From Bacteroidales bacterium (GTDB lineage: Bacteria; Bacteroidota; Bacteroidia; Bacteroidales; WCHB1-69): a DNA stretch of 64,000 nt. Position numbers and translations under genes: made by a program. Positions 1-8,327 of this stretch are shown piece after piece. The notes beneath the pieces were generated by a model. That model worked only from the letters and a program-made list of their open reading frames with translations. It had not been told where the DNA came from and did no database searches. The first letter of the stretch is position 1, and each line of letters begins with the position of its first letter. The stretch covers positions 55,960 through 119,959 of the forward strand of contig JAEEKX010000016.1 in assembly GCA_016288655.1 (NCBI GenBank). The letters run 5' to 3'.

Positions 1-126
1 GAGCGATGCGCCGTGCAGATAGACGGTGGCCTCCGTCAGCGTGGCGGTGAAGTGTTTCTGGGCACTCATCGGAAGGACCAATCCGAGGCAAAGCGCCAGA
101 ATAAACAGTAACTTTTTCATATTCAT
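1..126 (-). CDS. MuiA-like (DUF4139/DUF4140) secreted protein, N-terminal fragment
   Basis: Only the first 42 codons are inside the window and the gene runs off the left edge. Two in-frame starts exist (126 and 120); the second gives a clean signal peptide, MKKLLFILALCLGLVLPMSA, ending before Gln-Lys. The residues after it, FTATLTEATVYLHGASL, resemble the N-terminal DUF4140 strand of mucoidy-inhibitor MuiA-family proteins, where a T-x-V-x-V-Y-x-x-G-A pattern is typical. Function in Bacteroidota is unknown; the family is periplasmic or surface exposed. The assignment rests on a short stretch, so another secreted beta-sandwich protein is possible. Confidence 0.55.
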   Translation of the reverse strand, partial: MNMKKLLFILALCLGLVLPMSAQKHFTATLTEATVYLHGASL

Positions 127-185
127 AAGATTATAAAATTTTTGAAAGATACAATAATATAAACGACGGGCACCTCCTTTTTATT

Positions 186-2540
186 TTACCGCCGGTAGGG
201 GAAGCTGAATTGCAGGCCGACCTCCAGCTTGGGAAAATCCGGTTGTACGGAAAGTTTGCCCTTGCCGAAGAGTCGGCTGAGGCGGTACTCCGCGAACACG
301 GCGATAAGGTCATAGCCAAAGCGCGCCCGCACACCCCAGTGGAAGTAGGGACGTACATTCTTGGGCACCCGCTGCTTGACCACCAGATGGTCGGTGGTGG
401 AGATGCGCTGGCGGTACCAGAAGTCCCAGCCGCCGAAGATGCCGGCTTCGAAGAAAAACCCTTCGCGACCCAGCCCTCCCCGCACGATCCGGAAGCGGTG
501 CAGGAACTCGAGGTTGATCTGACTCACCCGCACGTTGCACTTCCGCAGGCGGTCCGCAGTGATGAAGTCGTCGCCGTACTTGTCGAGCAGATGGATCACC
601 GGGTCGGACAGGTTGTACCAATGCGCCCCGATCTCCACCGCGCCGCCCAATGAGTACCACTTGCAGAGATTCCCCATGAAACGCAATCCCGCAAACACAC
701 TCTCCGATTTGCCGTAGTTGACCGTCTGCCACTCGTCGGATGGGTTGGAGGGCACCGCAAAGCCCCAGGAGAGGTACTGCCATACGGCGAATTTGGACTG
801 CTTTGCTATCTTCGCGGAAGAACAAACCAACTCTGTCAGGTGGACCCCCTGTATGCTGTCGGGAACTCCCTTTCCCATCTCGGAACCAATGATGTATTCA
901 TCGCTGTATTCCAGGTATTTGACACGCAACGTCTGTCCCAGAAATTCAGGTTTTTTATCGATGGTAATGACATTGGATAAGGAATCGGTATCTGTGACGG
1001 ATACCGTGTCGGATTCTATCTTGGATTCGATAATGTATGAAAAGGGGTAGAGAAGATCTGTGAAAAAGGAATTGCTCCAGAGCAATTTTCCGTCTTTATC
1101 GGCGATGTGCATCCATATTTTTTCCCTGTATTTTATTTTCTCTTTGGGGAGGACGATGTAGATGCTGGTGGAGTCTTCGTAGAAGGTGAAGGGAAGTTCT
1201 TCGGCAGGTTCTTTCTTATCTTTCAGAAAATAACTGGCTTGTGGGATGCCGTAGCCGCGGAAGTAGTCGTAATAGGGATAGAGATCGCCGGAGCGTTCGA
1301 TCTCTTCGAAGAGTTGCATGTTGGTGAGTTCACGATGGGCTTGCCAGGCGCAGGCGGCGAAGCCGGCAACGAGCGGCGTGGAGAAGGAGGTGCCGGCGGC
1401 AGAATAGATGTAAGGTCTTTTTTTGGACGGGTTGGCGACGCTCACCCACTCTCCGATGGCGCAGACGTTGGGTTTGCGGCGGCCGTCGGCGGTCGGACCG
1501 GGAGAGGTGAAGTAAGTGGGATCGGGAAATTTCCCGTAGGCCTCGACGGCACCTACAGAGAGTACGCTGTCGGCGTCAGCGGGAGTGACGAGGGTGCTCC
1601 AGGCAGGGTCGTCGCCTTCGTTGCCCATGGCGTTGCAGACGAGCATGCCCTTGGATGCCGCCATGTTGGCCGCCCGCGCCACCAGCGAAGTGCCGTCCAT
1701 CTCCTCGGACTTGTACAGTTCCTTGCCGTAGCCGAGCGAACTGCTGATGATGTCGGCGCCGTTGCGGTCGGCCCACTCCATCGCCATCATCCACCACACC
1801 TCCTCACGGTGCCGCTCCATGGCGGTCTCGGTGCGCGCCAGCAGAAACTCGGCGCCGGTGGCTAACCCCAGCATCTCGCCTTTTGTATCATAGCCGGCAA
1901 TGCAACTCAACACCATCGTGCCGTGCGAGTTCCAGCCATATACGTTTTTCTGCCTTAACGGGAAGTTGTAGGTCTGGATGATTTGATGGTTGTCGCGCAG
2001 GTGCTGGAAGGCCGGGTGCTTATCGACCATCGGAAAGCCGGCGTCGAAAACGGCGATGCGGATGCCCTTGCCGTTGATGCCGGCGGAGTCGAACTGCTCG
2101 CCCTGCATCATCCGCAACTGGTGCGCAGGTCTTACGGTGTCGCTGTCGGCGGGGGAGAAGTCGATGTCGGCATGGGCTATGTGCGCGTGCAATTCCACCG
2201 GGCGCACCTGCATCACAAACGGCATCCGTTCAATCTCTTCGATTTGGAAAGTACTTACAGCCAGTGCGTTAAACCACCTGCTTTCGCCGATCACCTCTTC
2301 CGACAGCGCCGACACCGACTGCACGTACTCCGCATTGAGCGGGTAGTCGGACAGGTCGTACAACGACACGCCGTGAGCGGCTCGACGCGCAATCGCCTTC
2401 TCGTCGAAGTAGGCGTAGGGATTGAATTCGGTGTTGGCCTTATCAGTGAAGAATACCCAGTAAATATCTTGTGCGGAAGCATTGACGCAAAAAACAAGCA
2501 GCGTCAGCAGGAGAATGGTTTTGGAAAGTAATTTTGTCAT
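186..2540 (-). CDS. Subtilisin-like (S8) serine protease with C-terminal outer-membrane-barrel-like region
   Basis: Predicted 784-residue exported peptidase. The start at 2540 gives a signal peptide (about residues 1-24, ending ...VNASAQ); the reading frame stays open upstream, but that extension is low-complexity and would bury the signal. The catalytic triad is visible: Asp166 in IAVFDAG, His206 in NSHGTMV, Ser385 in AAGTSFSTP, with oxyanion Asn303 or Asn307 in CNAMGNEG. After the peptidase domain (about 150-415) comes a beta-rich linker. The last 170 or so residues alternate aromatic and hydrophobic with polar residues (for example GGAVEIGAHWY, GFFFEAGIFGGWDFWY) and end in VGLQFSFPYRR, as outer-membrane strands do. 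No T9SS sorting domain is seen. A TATTTTTG promoter element lies 43 nt upstream of the start. Confidence 0.85.
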   Translation of the reverse strand: MTKLLSKTILLLTLLVFCVNASAQDIYWVFFTDKANTEFNPYAYFDEKAIARRAAHGVSLYDLSDYPLNAEYVQSVSALSEEVIGESRWFNALAVSTFQIEEIERMPFVMQVRPVELHAHIAHADIDFSPADSDTVRPAHQLRMMQGEQFDSAGINGKGIRIAVFDAGFPMVDKHPAFQHLRDNHQIIQTYNFPLRQKNVYGWNSHGTMVLSCIAGYDTKGEMLGLATGAEFLLARTETAMERHREEVWWMMAMEWADRNGADIISSSLGYGKELYKSEEMDGTSLVARAANMAASKGMLVCNAMGNEGDDPAWSTLVTPADADSVLSVGAVEAYGKFPDPTYFTSPGPTADGRRKPNVCAIGEWVSVANPSKKRPYIYSAAGTSFSTPLVAGFAACAWQAHRELTNMQLFEEIERSGDLYPYYDYFRGYGIPQASYFLKDKKEPAEELPFTFYEDSTSIYIVLPKEKIKYREKIWMHIADKDGKLLWSNSFFTDLLYPFSYIIESKIESDTVSVTDTDSLSNVITIDKKPEFLGQTLRVKYLEYSDEYIIGSEMGKGVPDSIQGVHLTELVCSSAKIAKQSKFAVWQYLSWGFAVPSNPSDEWQTVNYGKSESVFAGLRFMGNLCKWYSLGGAVEIGAHWYNLSDPVIHLLDKYGDDFITADRLRKCNVRVSQINLEFLHRFRIVRGGLGREGFFFEAGIFGGWDFWYRQRISTTDHLVVKQRVPKNVRPYFHWGVRARFGYDLIAVFAEYRLSRLFGKGKLSVQPDFPKLEVGLQFSFPYRR

Positions 2541-2582
2541 AAAATGGGGAATTATGAAATATTTTTGTTTGGTAATAAAATG

Positions 2583-2590
2583 CAAAAATA
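2583..2590 (-). promoter_or_regulatory. Promoter -7 element TATTTTTG for the S8 protease
   Basis: The minus strand reads TATTTTTGCA, matching the bacteroidetal -7 box TAnnTTTG, 43 nt before the chosen ATG. No convincing -33 TTG was found. Confidence 0.55.
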
Positions 2591-2691
2591 GTTTTTTTTT
2601 CGGTTTGGGCGACATTTTCAGTAACTTTTTGTAGATAAAATAGGTAAACATATTAAAAAAGAAAAATCAACCACTCTATACAAGGAAGAAA

Positions 2692-4704
2692 ATGTTGCGT
2701 AAATATCTGATTGTTATATCGTTGCTTCAAATTCTGCTGATGAACGCAATGTTGGCGCAAGTTGTGACGACGTCCTCTTCCGGCCGTACGCCGGAGGACA
2801 TTGTGCGTAACACCCTGGTGGGTTCGGGGGTTTCGATTTCCAACGTCACATTCAACAATATCTCCACAACCCTCAATGCCACTACGGGCGGACAATTGGG
2901 TGTTTTCACCAACAACCCGGCTGTCTTTCCCACCCTCAGTTTCTCCAACGGACTGATCATCGCCACGGGTGACGTGAGTGTGGCTATGGGTCCCAACGAC
3001 AGTGATGGAGATGAATCTGCCATTTCCAACAGCGTGACCTGTAATGAGCTGCAAAATCTCATCTACGATGACCTCTACAATCCGGCAGTGCTGGAGTTCG
3101 ACTTTATGACCACTTCCGACCACGTCTCCTTCAACTACATTTTCGCCTCTGAAGAGTACCCGGAATTCGTGGGGCTTGGTTACAACGATGTATTCGGCTT
3201 CTTCGTCACCGATTTGACCACGAACCAGACGACCAATGTCGCATTGATCCCCAACACCAACTTGCCGGTCTCCATCGACAACGTGAACGACTACTCCTAT
3301 TCCCAGTACTATCACGCGACGCCCGACTATTCCAACAACATCCAGTACGATGCCTGTGTGGGGCCTTTCACGGCGAGTTTCAGTGTGGTGCCGTGCCGTT
3401 TTTATCACATCAAATTGGCCATCTCCAATGCGGGCGACAACGCTTACGGCTCCGCGGTCTTCTTGGAGGGACAGAGTTTCACCGCCGAGGGAACCGAGAC
3501 GCAGGTGGTCTATGACAACGTCGATCTACCCGTCGTCGTGCAGGATTGCAATACCGCCACGGTGACTTTCAACTTGGCCCAGGCGACAAATCACCCCACC
3601 GAGATTCCGCTCACCTTCTCCGGCACGGCGGTCAACGGCGTGGATGTGCAGCAACTTCCCGATGTCGTCACCATCCCGGCAGGACAGACCTCCTCCTCGA
3701 TTGTGGTGCGTGCCATCGGTGCCTATGTACCCGACACGCTCACCCTCAACATCTACTACGAAAATACCTTGTGCCAAGAGGGAACTACCCTCACACTGTT
3801 GGTCTGTAAAAACGAGGGCATCGAGATCAGTGCGCAGAATGTCTTCTTCTGCCAGCCGGTCGATAGTCTGCACGTGCAGTTGGTCGGCGGTCGTTGCGGC
3901 GACGTGGAGTGGAATCCCTCCGAGATGCTTTCCGACCCGCACTCGCTGAACACCGGCTTCCTATACGAGTATTTGGAAGAGACGCAGTTCACGGTCACGG
4001 CACACGACATCTTCCACTGCACCTCCAGCACCGCCAACTTCCTCTATCGCCACAGCGATGCCTTCAACGACACCATCCGCGCTTCCATCTGCGAAGGGCA
4101 GACTTATACTCACTTTGGTTTCATCGAGAGCGAGGCGGGCACCTACACCCATGAGGGTGTCAGCGCCTTCGGGTGCGACAGCGCCATGACCTTGGTGCTC
4201 GATGTCTATTCCGCCGACGCCGAGATCGAGGTCGGCCCAACCGACCTGTGTGAAGAGGGCTATGTCGATCTGACCGCTGTCACCTCGAATACCGACTTCC
4301 ACTGGAACAACGGCAGTCACGCCACGGTGCTGCACGCCATCCGTCCCGGCAACTACATCCTGACTGCCACCAGCGGACCGTGTACCGCACAGGATATGGT
4401 CACCATCGCGCCCTGCCCCGATGCCGATCCGTACATTCCGAATGCCATCACCCCTTCTGACGTTAATGGTATCAACGACGAATTCTTCATCTATCTGCCT
4501 GCGTCGTTGCAGGTGAAAGAGTTCGAGGTCTCCATCTACGACCGCTGGGGACGCTTGGTTTTCCACTCCCACGAGCCGGACTTCCGCTGGGACGGCACCC
4601 ACAACGGTAAGAAGTTGGTGAACAGCACCTTCACCTATGTCATCACCATTCTCACAGAGTGGCATCCCCGCAAGGTGTACCGCGGTAGCGTTACGGTGTT
4701 GTAG
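2692..4704 (+). CDS. Choice-of-anchor L protein with T9SS type B (CHU_C) sorting domain
   Basis: A 670-residue secreted surface protein. Residues 1-22 form a signal peptide (MLRKYLIVISLLQILLMNAMLA). The region to about residue 250 fits the choice-of-anchor L domain: TPEDIVRNTLVGSGVSISNV, then LSFSNGLIIATGDV and a later FNYIFASEEYPEF block, the standard family landmarks. Ig-like beta-sandwich segments with paired cysteines follow. The last 85 residues begin PNAITPSDVNGINDEF and include YDRWGRLVF and WDGTHNGK, the gliding-motility-associated CHU_C domain that sends proteins through T9SS. The gene is convergent with ygiQ, with 32 bp between stops. Role: secreted surface or matrix protein, substrate unknown. 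Confidence 0.85.
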   Translation: MLRKYLIVISLLQILLMNAMLAQVVTTSSSGRTPEDIVRNTLVGSGVSISNVTFNNISTTLNATTGGQLGVFTNNPAVFPTLSFSNGLIIATGDVSVAMGPNDSDGDESAISNSVTCNELQNLIYDDLYNPAVLEFDFMTTSDHVSFNYIFASEEYPEFVGLGYNDVFGFFVTDLTTNQTTNVALIPNTNLPVSIDNVNDYSYSQYYHATPDYSNNIQYDACVGPFTASFSVVPCRFYHIKLAISNAGDNAYGSAVFLEGQSFTAEGTETQVVYDNVDLPVVVQDCNTATVTFNLAQATNHPTEIPLTFSGTAVNGVDVQQLPDVVTIPAGQTSSSIVVRAIGAYVPDTLTLNIYYENTLCQEGTTLTLLVCKNEGIEISAQNVFFCQPVDSLHVQLVGGRCGDVEWNPSEMLSDPHSLNTGFLYEYLEETQFTVTAHDIFHCTSSTANFLYRHSDAFNDTIRASICEGQTYTHFGFIESEAGTYTHEGVSAFGCDSAMTLVLDVYSADAEIEVGPTDLCEEGYVDLTAVTSNTDFHWNNGSHATVLHAIRPGNYILTATSGPCTAQDMVTIAPCPDADPYIPNAITPSDVNGINDEFFIYLPASLQVKEFEVSIYDRWGRLVFHSHEPDFRWDGTHNGKKLVNSTFTYVITILTEWHPRKVYRGSVTVL

Positions 4705-4736
4705 GTGTAAATGATTCGGAAAGTCGGTGAAATTCC

Positions 4737-6461
4737 TTAGAAGAACATTCCTTTCTGTTTGTCCTTCTCTCCTTTGCTCTTGGCACTGAAGACCTTTTCC
4801 CCTGTGTAGGGGTCGTACCCCAGATAGTACATGGTTGTGGAGTAGGTCATCGGGGTGGGGGTGAAGTCCTGCACTTGTTCGATGTGGAGGTGTTGTCCTT
4901 GGGTGGCGCGGTGGAGGGCGCGCATGTCGTCGAGGGTGCAGCCCGGGTGCGCCGAGATGAAGTATGGCACGAGTTGCTGCCGTAGTCCCGCCGCGCGGTT
5001 GAACTGCTGGAACTTGCGGTTGAAGGCGAGGAAGCGGTCGAAGCCGGGCTTGCGCATCCGTTTCAGCACCTTCGTCTCCGTATGCTCCGGCGCCACCTTG
5101 AGCCGCCCCGAGACGTGATGGCGCACCACCTCCTCAAAGTACGCCGACAGTCCGTTGGCACGGTCGGTGGCTTCGTCGCCCAACAGCAGGTCGTAGCGGA
5201 TGCCGCTGCCGATGGTAATCTGGCGGACGGCTTTCACCGCGCCGGCAGCTTGGTAGAGACTGATTAGCGGTTTATGGTTGATATCCAGGTTTTTGCAGAT
5301 CTCCGGGTAGATGCAGGAGGCGCGGCTGCACTGGCGGCAGGCCTTCTCGTTGAGCCCCCGCATGCGGTACATGTTGGCCGACGGCGCCCCCAGGTCGCTG
5401 ATGTGCCCTTTGAAGTAGGGCCGCCGCGCTAGGTCGCTCACCTCCGCTAAGATCGACGCCTCGCTGCGGGAACTCACGAACCGCCCCTGGTGCGCCGTGA
5501 TGGCGCAGAAACTGCATCCTCCGAAGCACCCGCGGTGTATCGTGATCGAGTTCTTGATCATCTCCCACGCTGGAATGTCGCCCCGCTTTGCGTATTTCGG
5601 GTGTGGTGCGTTCATCATCCGGTCGTACAACGCGAAACTGTCCATCTCCTCCTCTGTGGCTGGCGGGTAAGGCGGCAACACCACTAAATATTTCTTGTTG
5701 TAGGGCTGCACCATCGTGCGTGGGAACATCTTGTTGCTTTCCGTTTCGAAGGCCACGAAATTCTCTCCGTAAAAGCGCTTGTTGCTCAACTCCTTCTCGT
5801 AGGGATGCAGCATCAAGGTATCCTCTTTTTTACAATAATCTTCTAAATTGTTGGTAATGAATGCAATCTGGGAGCATTCGGACAGATGGTCGCGCCAATT
5901 GTCGGTTTGGAAGATGCGCACCAAGTCGCTCATCGGGCGCTCGCCCATGCCATAGACGAGCACGTCGGCGGGGCACGATAGGAGGATGCTGGGACGCAGG
6001 GTGTCGCTCCAGTAGTCGTAGTGCGACAGGCGGCGCAGGGAGGCCTCGATGCCGCCGATGACGACGGGCGTGTCGGGGAAGAGCTGCTTGAGCCAGCGGG
6101 TATAGACGACGGTGGCGTAGTCGGGACGGAAGCCGTGGCGCCCGCCGGGTGTGTAGGCGTCATCGTGCCGCAGCCGCTTGGTGGCCGTGTAGTGGTTCAC
6201 CATCGAGTCCATGTTGCCGGCGCTGACGGCGAAGAAGAGGCGCGGGCGGCCCAATTTGGCGAAGTCGCGCCCATCGTCCTGCCAGTTGGGTTGCGGCACG
6301 ATGGCCACGCGCAGCCCGAGCCGCTCCAGCCACCGCCCGATCACTGCTGGCCCGAAGGAGGGGTGATCGACGTAGGCGTCGCCACTGATAAGGATGACAT
6401 CGAGCCACTCCCAACCGAGTGCTTCGACTTCCTTTTTCGTGGTGGGAAGAAAATGGTCCAT
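4737..6461 (-). CDS. ygiQ: YgiQ family radical SAM protein (UPF0313)
   Basis: A 574-residue radical SAM protein of the YgiQ family, whose reaction is unknown. Starting at 6461 gives MDHFLPTTKKEVEALGWEWLD, the usual YgiQ N-terminus; the open extension upstream is an arginine run that is just ispF coding DNA read in another frame. The cluster-binding motif is Cys312-x3-Cys316-x2-Cys319 in HRGCFGGCSFCAITAHQG. An N-terminal B12-binding-like region precedes it, and a C-terminal DUF3362-like tail ends KGEKDKQKGMFF. It follows ispF by 8 bp and is probably the last gene of a porV-ispF-ygiQ run. Confidence 0.93.
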   Translation of the reverse strand: MDHFLPTTKKEVEALGWEWLDVILISGDAYVDHPSFGPAVIGRWLERLGLRVAIVPQPNWQDDGRDFAKLGRPRLFFAVSAGNMDSMVNHYTATKRLRHDDAYTPGGRHGFRPDYATVVYTRWLKQLFPDTPVVIGGIEASLRRLSHYDYWSDTLRPSILLSCPADVLVYGMGERPMSDLVRIFQTDNWRDHLSECSQIAFITNNLEDYCKKEDTLMLHPYEKELSNKRFYGENFVAFETESNKMFPRTMVQPYNKKYLVVLPPYPPATEEEMDSFALYDRMMNAPHPKYAKRGDIPAWEMIKNSITIHRGCFGGCSFCAITAHQGRFVSSRSEASILAEVSDLARRPYFKGHISDLGAPSANMYRMRGLNEKACRQCSRASCIYPEICKNLDINHKPLISLYQAAGAVKAVRQITIGSGIRYDLLLGDEATDRANGLSAYFEEVVRHHVSGRLKVAPEHTETKVLKRMRKPGFDRFLAFNRKFQQFNRAAGLRQQLVPYFISAHPGCTLDDMRALHRATQGQHLHIEQVQDFTPTPMTYSTTMYYLGYDPYTGEKVFSAKSKGEKDKQKGMFF

Positions 6462-6469
6462 GTGCGCTT

Positions 6470-6949
6470 CTATCGTTTGATGGTGACGGCGACGGCGACG
6501 GCGACGCCTTCGCCACGACCGAGGAATCCCATCCCCTCGTTGGTCTTCGCCTTCACCGATACTTGGTCGTCGGCGATGAGCAGCAATTCTGCCAACTTCT
6601 TTTGAATAAGCGGTTTGTAATCCTTCAACTTGGGGCGTTCCAGCACGATGGTGAGGTCGGCGTTGTTGACTTGCCACCCCTGCTGTTGTAGCAGACCGAC
6701 GGTCTTCTGGAGCAGCAGCGTGCTGTCGATGCCCTTGAAGGCGGGGTCGGTATCGGGGAAGTGGGTGCCGATGTCGCCGAGTGCGGCGGCGCCGAGCAGG
6801 GCGTCGCAGAGGGCATGTATGGCGGCGTCGCCATCGGAGTGGGCCACGCAGCCGCGCTCAGAGGCGATGTCGATGCCGCCCAAACGCAAAGGCAAGCCGT
6901 CGGCCAGCCGATGCGAGTCGTATCCGAAACCGATGCGAAAGTCTGTCAT
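6470..6949 (-). CDS. ispF: 2-C-methyl-D-erythritol 2,4-cyclodiphosphate synthase
   Basis: IspF makes the cyclic diphosphate intermediate of the non-mevalonate isoprenoid pathway, in the cytoplasm as a trimer. The 159-residue product has the usual family length. FGYDSHRL supplies metal ligands Asp11 and His13; GGIDI, AHSDGDAAIHALCDALLGA and IGTHFPDTD are conserved blocks. ATG at 6949 is preferred over 6964 because it puts the motif at the usual distance from the N-terminus. The C-terminus contains Val-Ala-Val-Ala-Val-Ala-Val encoded by tandem hexanucleotides. It lies 27 bp after porV, so it is likely cotranscribed; isoprenoids feed the menaquinone genes elsewhere in the window. Confidence 0.95.
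   Translation of the reverse strand: MTDFRIGFGYDSHRLADGLPLRLGGIDIASERGCVAHSDGDAAIHALCDALLGAAALGDIGTHFPDTDPAFKGIDSTLLLQKTVGLLQQQGWQVNNADLTIVLERPKLKDYKPLIQKKLAELLLIADDQVSVKAKTNEGMGFLGRGEGVAVAVAVTIKR
6482..6508. repeat. GGCGAC hexanucleotide microsatellite inside ispF
   Basis: About four consecutive 6-bp units (GGTGAC then three GGCGAC) on the plus strand encode alternating Val-Ala in IspF. Gain or loss of a unit keeps frame. Confidence 0.8.
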
Positions 6950-6976
6950 GGTAGTCGGTTGCACGCCCGCGGCAGT

Positions 6977-8233
6977 TTAGTTCATCTGCACGCGGCCCTG
7001 CGTCCGGATCTCCTGCTTGTCGAAAGAGGCAAAGTCGAAGGTGAGCGAGAAGCGGAGCGTGTTCTCCAGCGGATGGTGCTGGTCAACGGTGAACAGGTAG
7101 GCCACGTCAAGCCCGAAGATGCTGTAGTGGATGCCCGCGCCGAGGGTGATGAACTGACGGTTGCCCTTGGTGGGGTGCTCGAAGAAGTAGCCGGCACGCA
7201 CGAACAGCAGGTTGCGGTAACTGTATTCCAAGCCGAACGACCAGTTCACTTCGTAGAACTCCTCTAAGGAACCACCGGGGGCGTCGCCGAACGACTGGAA
7301 GATGCCCTTGGCCACAGAGACGTCGGGATCCTTGCCCGCCAGAATAACGTAATCGCCTTTCGCATCCACGATGTAATGTCCCGTGGAGTCTTTCGCGTAT
7401 TGAGGGTTGGTGGGAACCAGCAGTTTGTTGACCTCTACACCCGCCATCAAACTGTTGTGCTCATCGAAGTCAATGGTGTAACTGACACCGAGTTTCAAGT
7501 TGGTGGGCAGGAAGTCACGGCGCATGGTACCGGAAGAGTAGGAGATCTTGTTGCCGATGTTGGAGATGTTGAGGCCGGCACGCAGGGTGCTGCTCATGTT
7601 GCTCTTCTTGAAGGGAAAATCCTGCTCATAGAAAAGGGAGACGTCGGCGGCACCGGCTAAACCGGCGTTGGTCTCCACGCCTTCCACATATTGGCCGGCG
7701 GTGAGGTTGGAGTAGATGAAGCGCGGAGTGATGGCGATGGAGAGTTCGTCGATGAGTTTACGGCTGTACCCTAAGTCGATGGAGAACTCGTTGGGCTTCT
7801 GGGTGCCCATGTCTTCGCCGTTGATGTCGGTGAAGTTGATGTCACCCAAGGAGAAATAGCGTAACGAGAACGACAGCGCGTCGTTTTCAGTTATTTTGAA
7901 GTAGGTGGAGAGGTAGAGCATGTTGATGTCGTTCACCAATTTGCGCAGCCAGGGGCTGTAGGAGACGGAGATGCCGAATTTGTTCTTGTTGAAGACGTAT
8001 TTGGCGGGATTGTGGTGCTGCGAGTTGACGTCGGCGGAGGTGGCCACGCCCATGTCGCCCAAGGCGCCTGCCCGCGAGTCGGGGGCTACCAACAAAAACG
8101 GCACCGCCGTCGTGATGGTGTTGAGTTCCTTGCCGGTATAGTCATAGCCGGATCCATCGACATTTTGAGCGCGTAACGAGGGTTGGCAGATCAGTAAGAG
8201 CAGTGCAGAGGTCAAGAATAGGATTCTTTTCAT
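6977..8233 (-). CDS. porV: T9SS outer-membrane protein PorV (LptO family)
   Basis: PorV is a FadL-like outer-membrane barrel that carries T9SS cargo from the translocon to the sortase PorU. The 418-residue product has a signal peptide (MKRILFLTSALLLLICQPSLRAQ). Conserved family segments follow: TTAVPFLLVAPDSRAGALGDMGVATSAD and NPAKYVF. Many amphipathic strands and a C-terminal LRFSLTFDFASF strand fit a barrel. It lies directly downstream of porU on the same strand (94 bp), the classical porU-porV adjacency. No good TAnnTTTG box was found in the gap; TATCTTTC near 8298-8305 is one mismatch away. Confidence 0.94.
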   Translation of the reverse strand: MKRILFLTSALLLLICQPSLRAQNVDGSGYDYTGKELNTITTAVPFLLVAPDSRAGALGDMGVATSADVNSQHHNPAKYVFNKNKFGISVSYSPWLRKLVNDINMLYLSTYFKITENDALSFSLRYFSLGDINFTDINGEDMGTQKPNEFSIDLGYSRKLIDELSIAITPRFIYSNLTAGQYVEGVETNAGLAGAADVSLFYEQDFPFKKSNMSSTLRAGLNISNIGNKISYSSGTMRRDFLPTNLKLGVSYTIDFDEHNSLMAGVEVNKLLVPTNPQYAKDSTGHYIVDAKGDYVILAGKDPDVSVAKGIFQSFGDAPGGSLEEFYEVNWSFGLEYSYRNLLFVRAGYFFEHPTKGNRQFITLGAGIHYSIFGLDVAYLFTVDQHHPLENTLRFSLTFDFASFDKQEIRTQGRVQMN

Positions 8234-8327
8234 GGTAGAATTTTGTTTTCTTTAAAATTGAGATGAAATTTTTTGCTGAGTTCTTTAACGAAAAAAGGCG
8301 AAAGATATTTTATAAGATGATAATTTT

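Noticed and set aside
6462..6677. 72-residue N-terminal extension of YgiQ with a poly-arginine run
   Set aside because: It is ispF coding sequence in another frame; the arginine run comes from the ispF hexanucleotide repeat.
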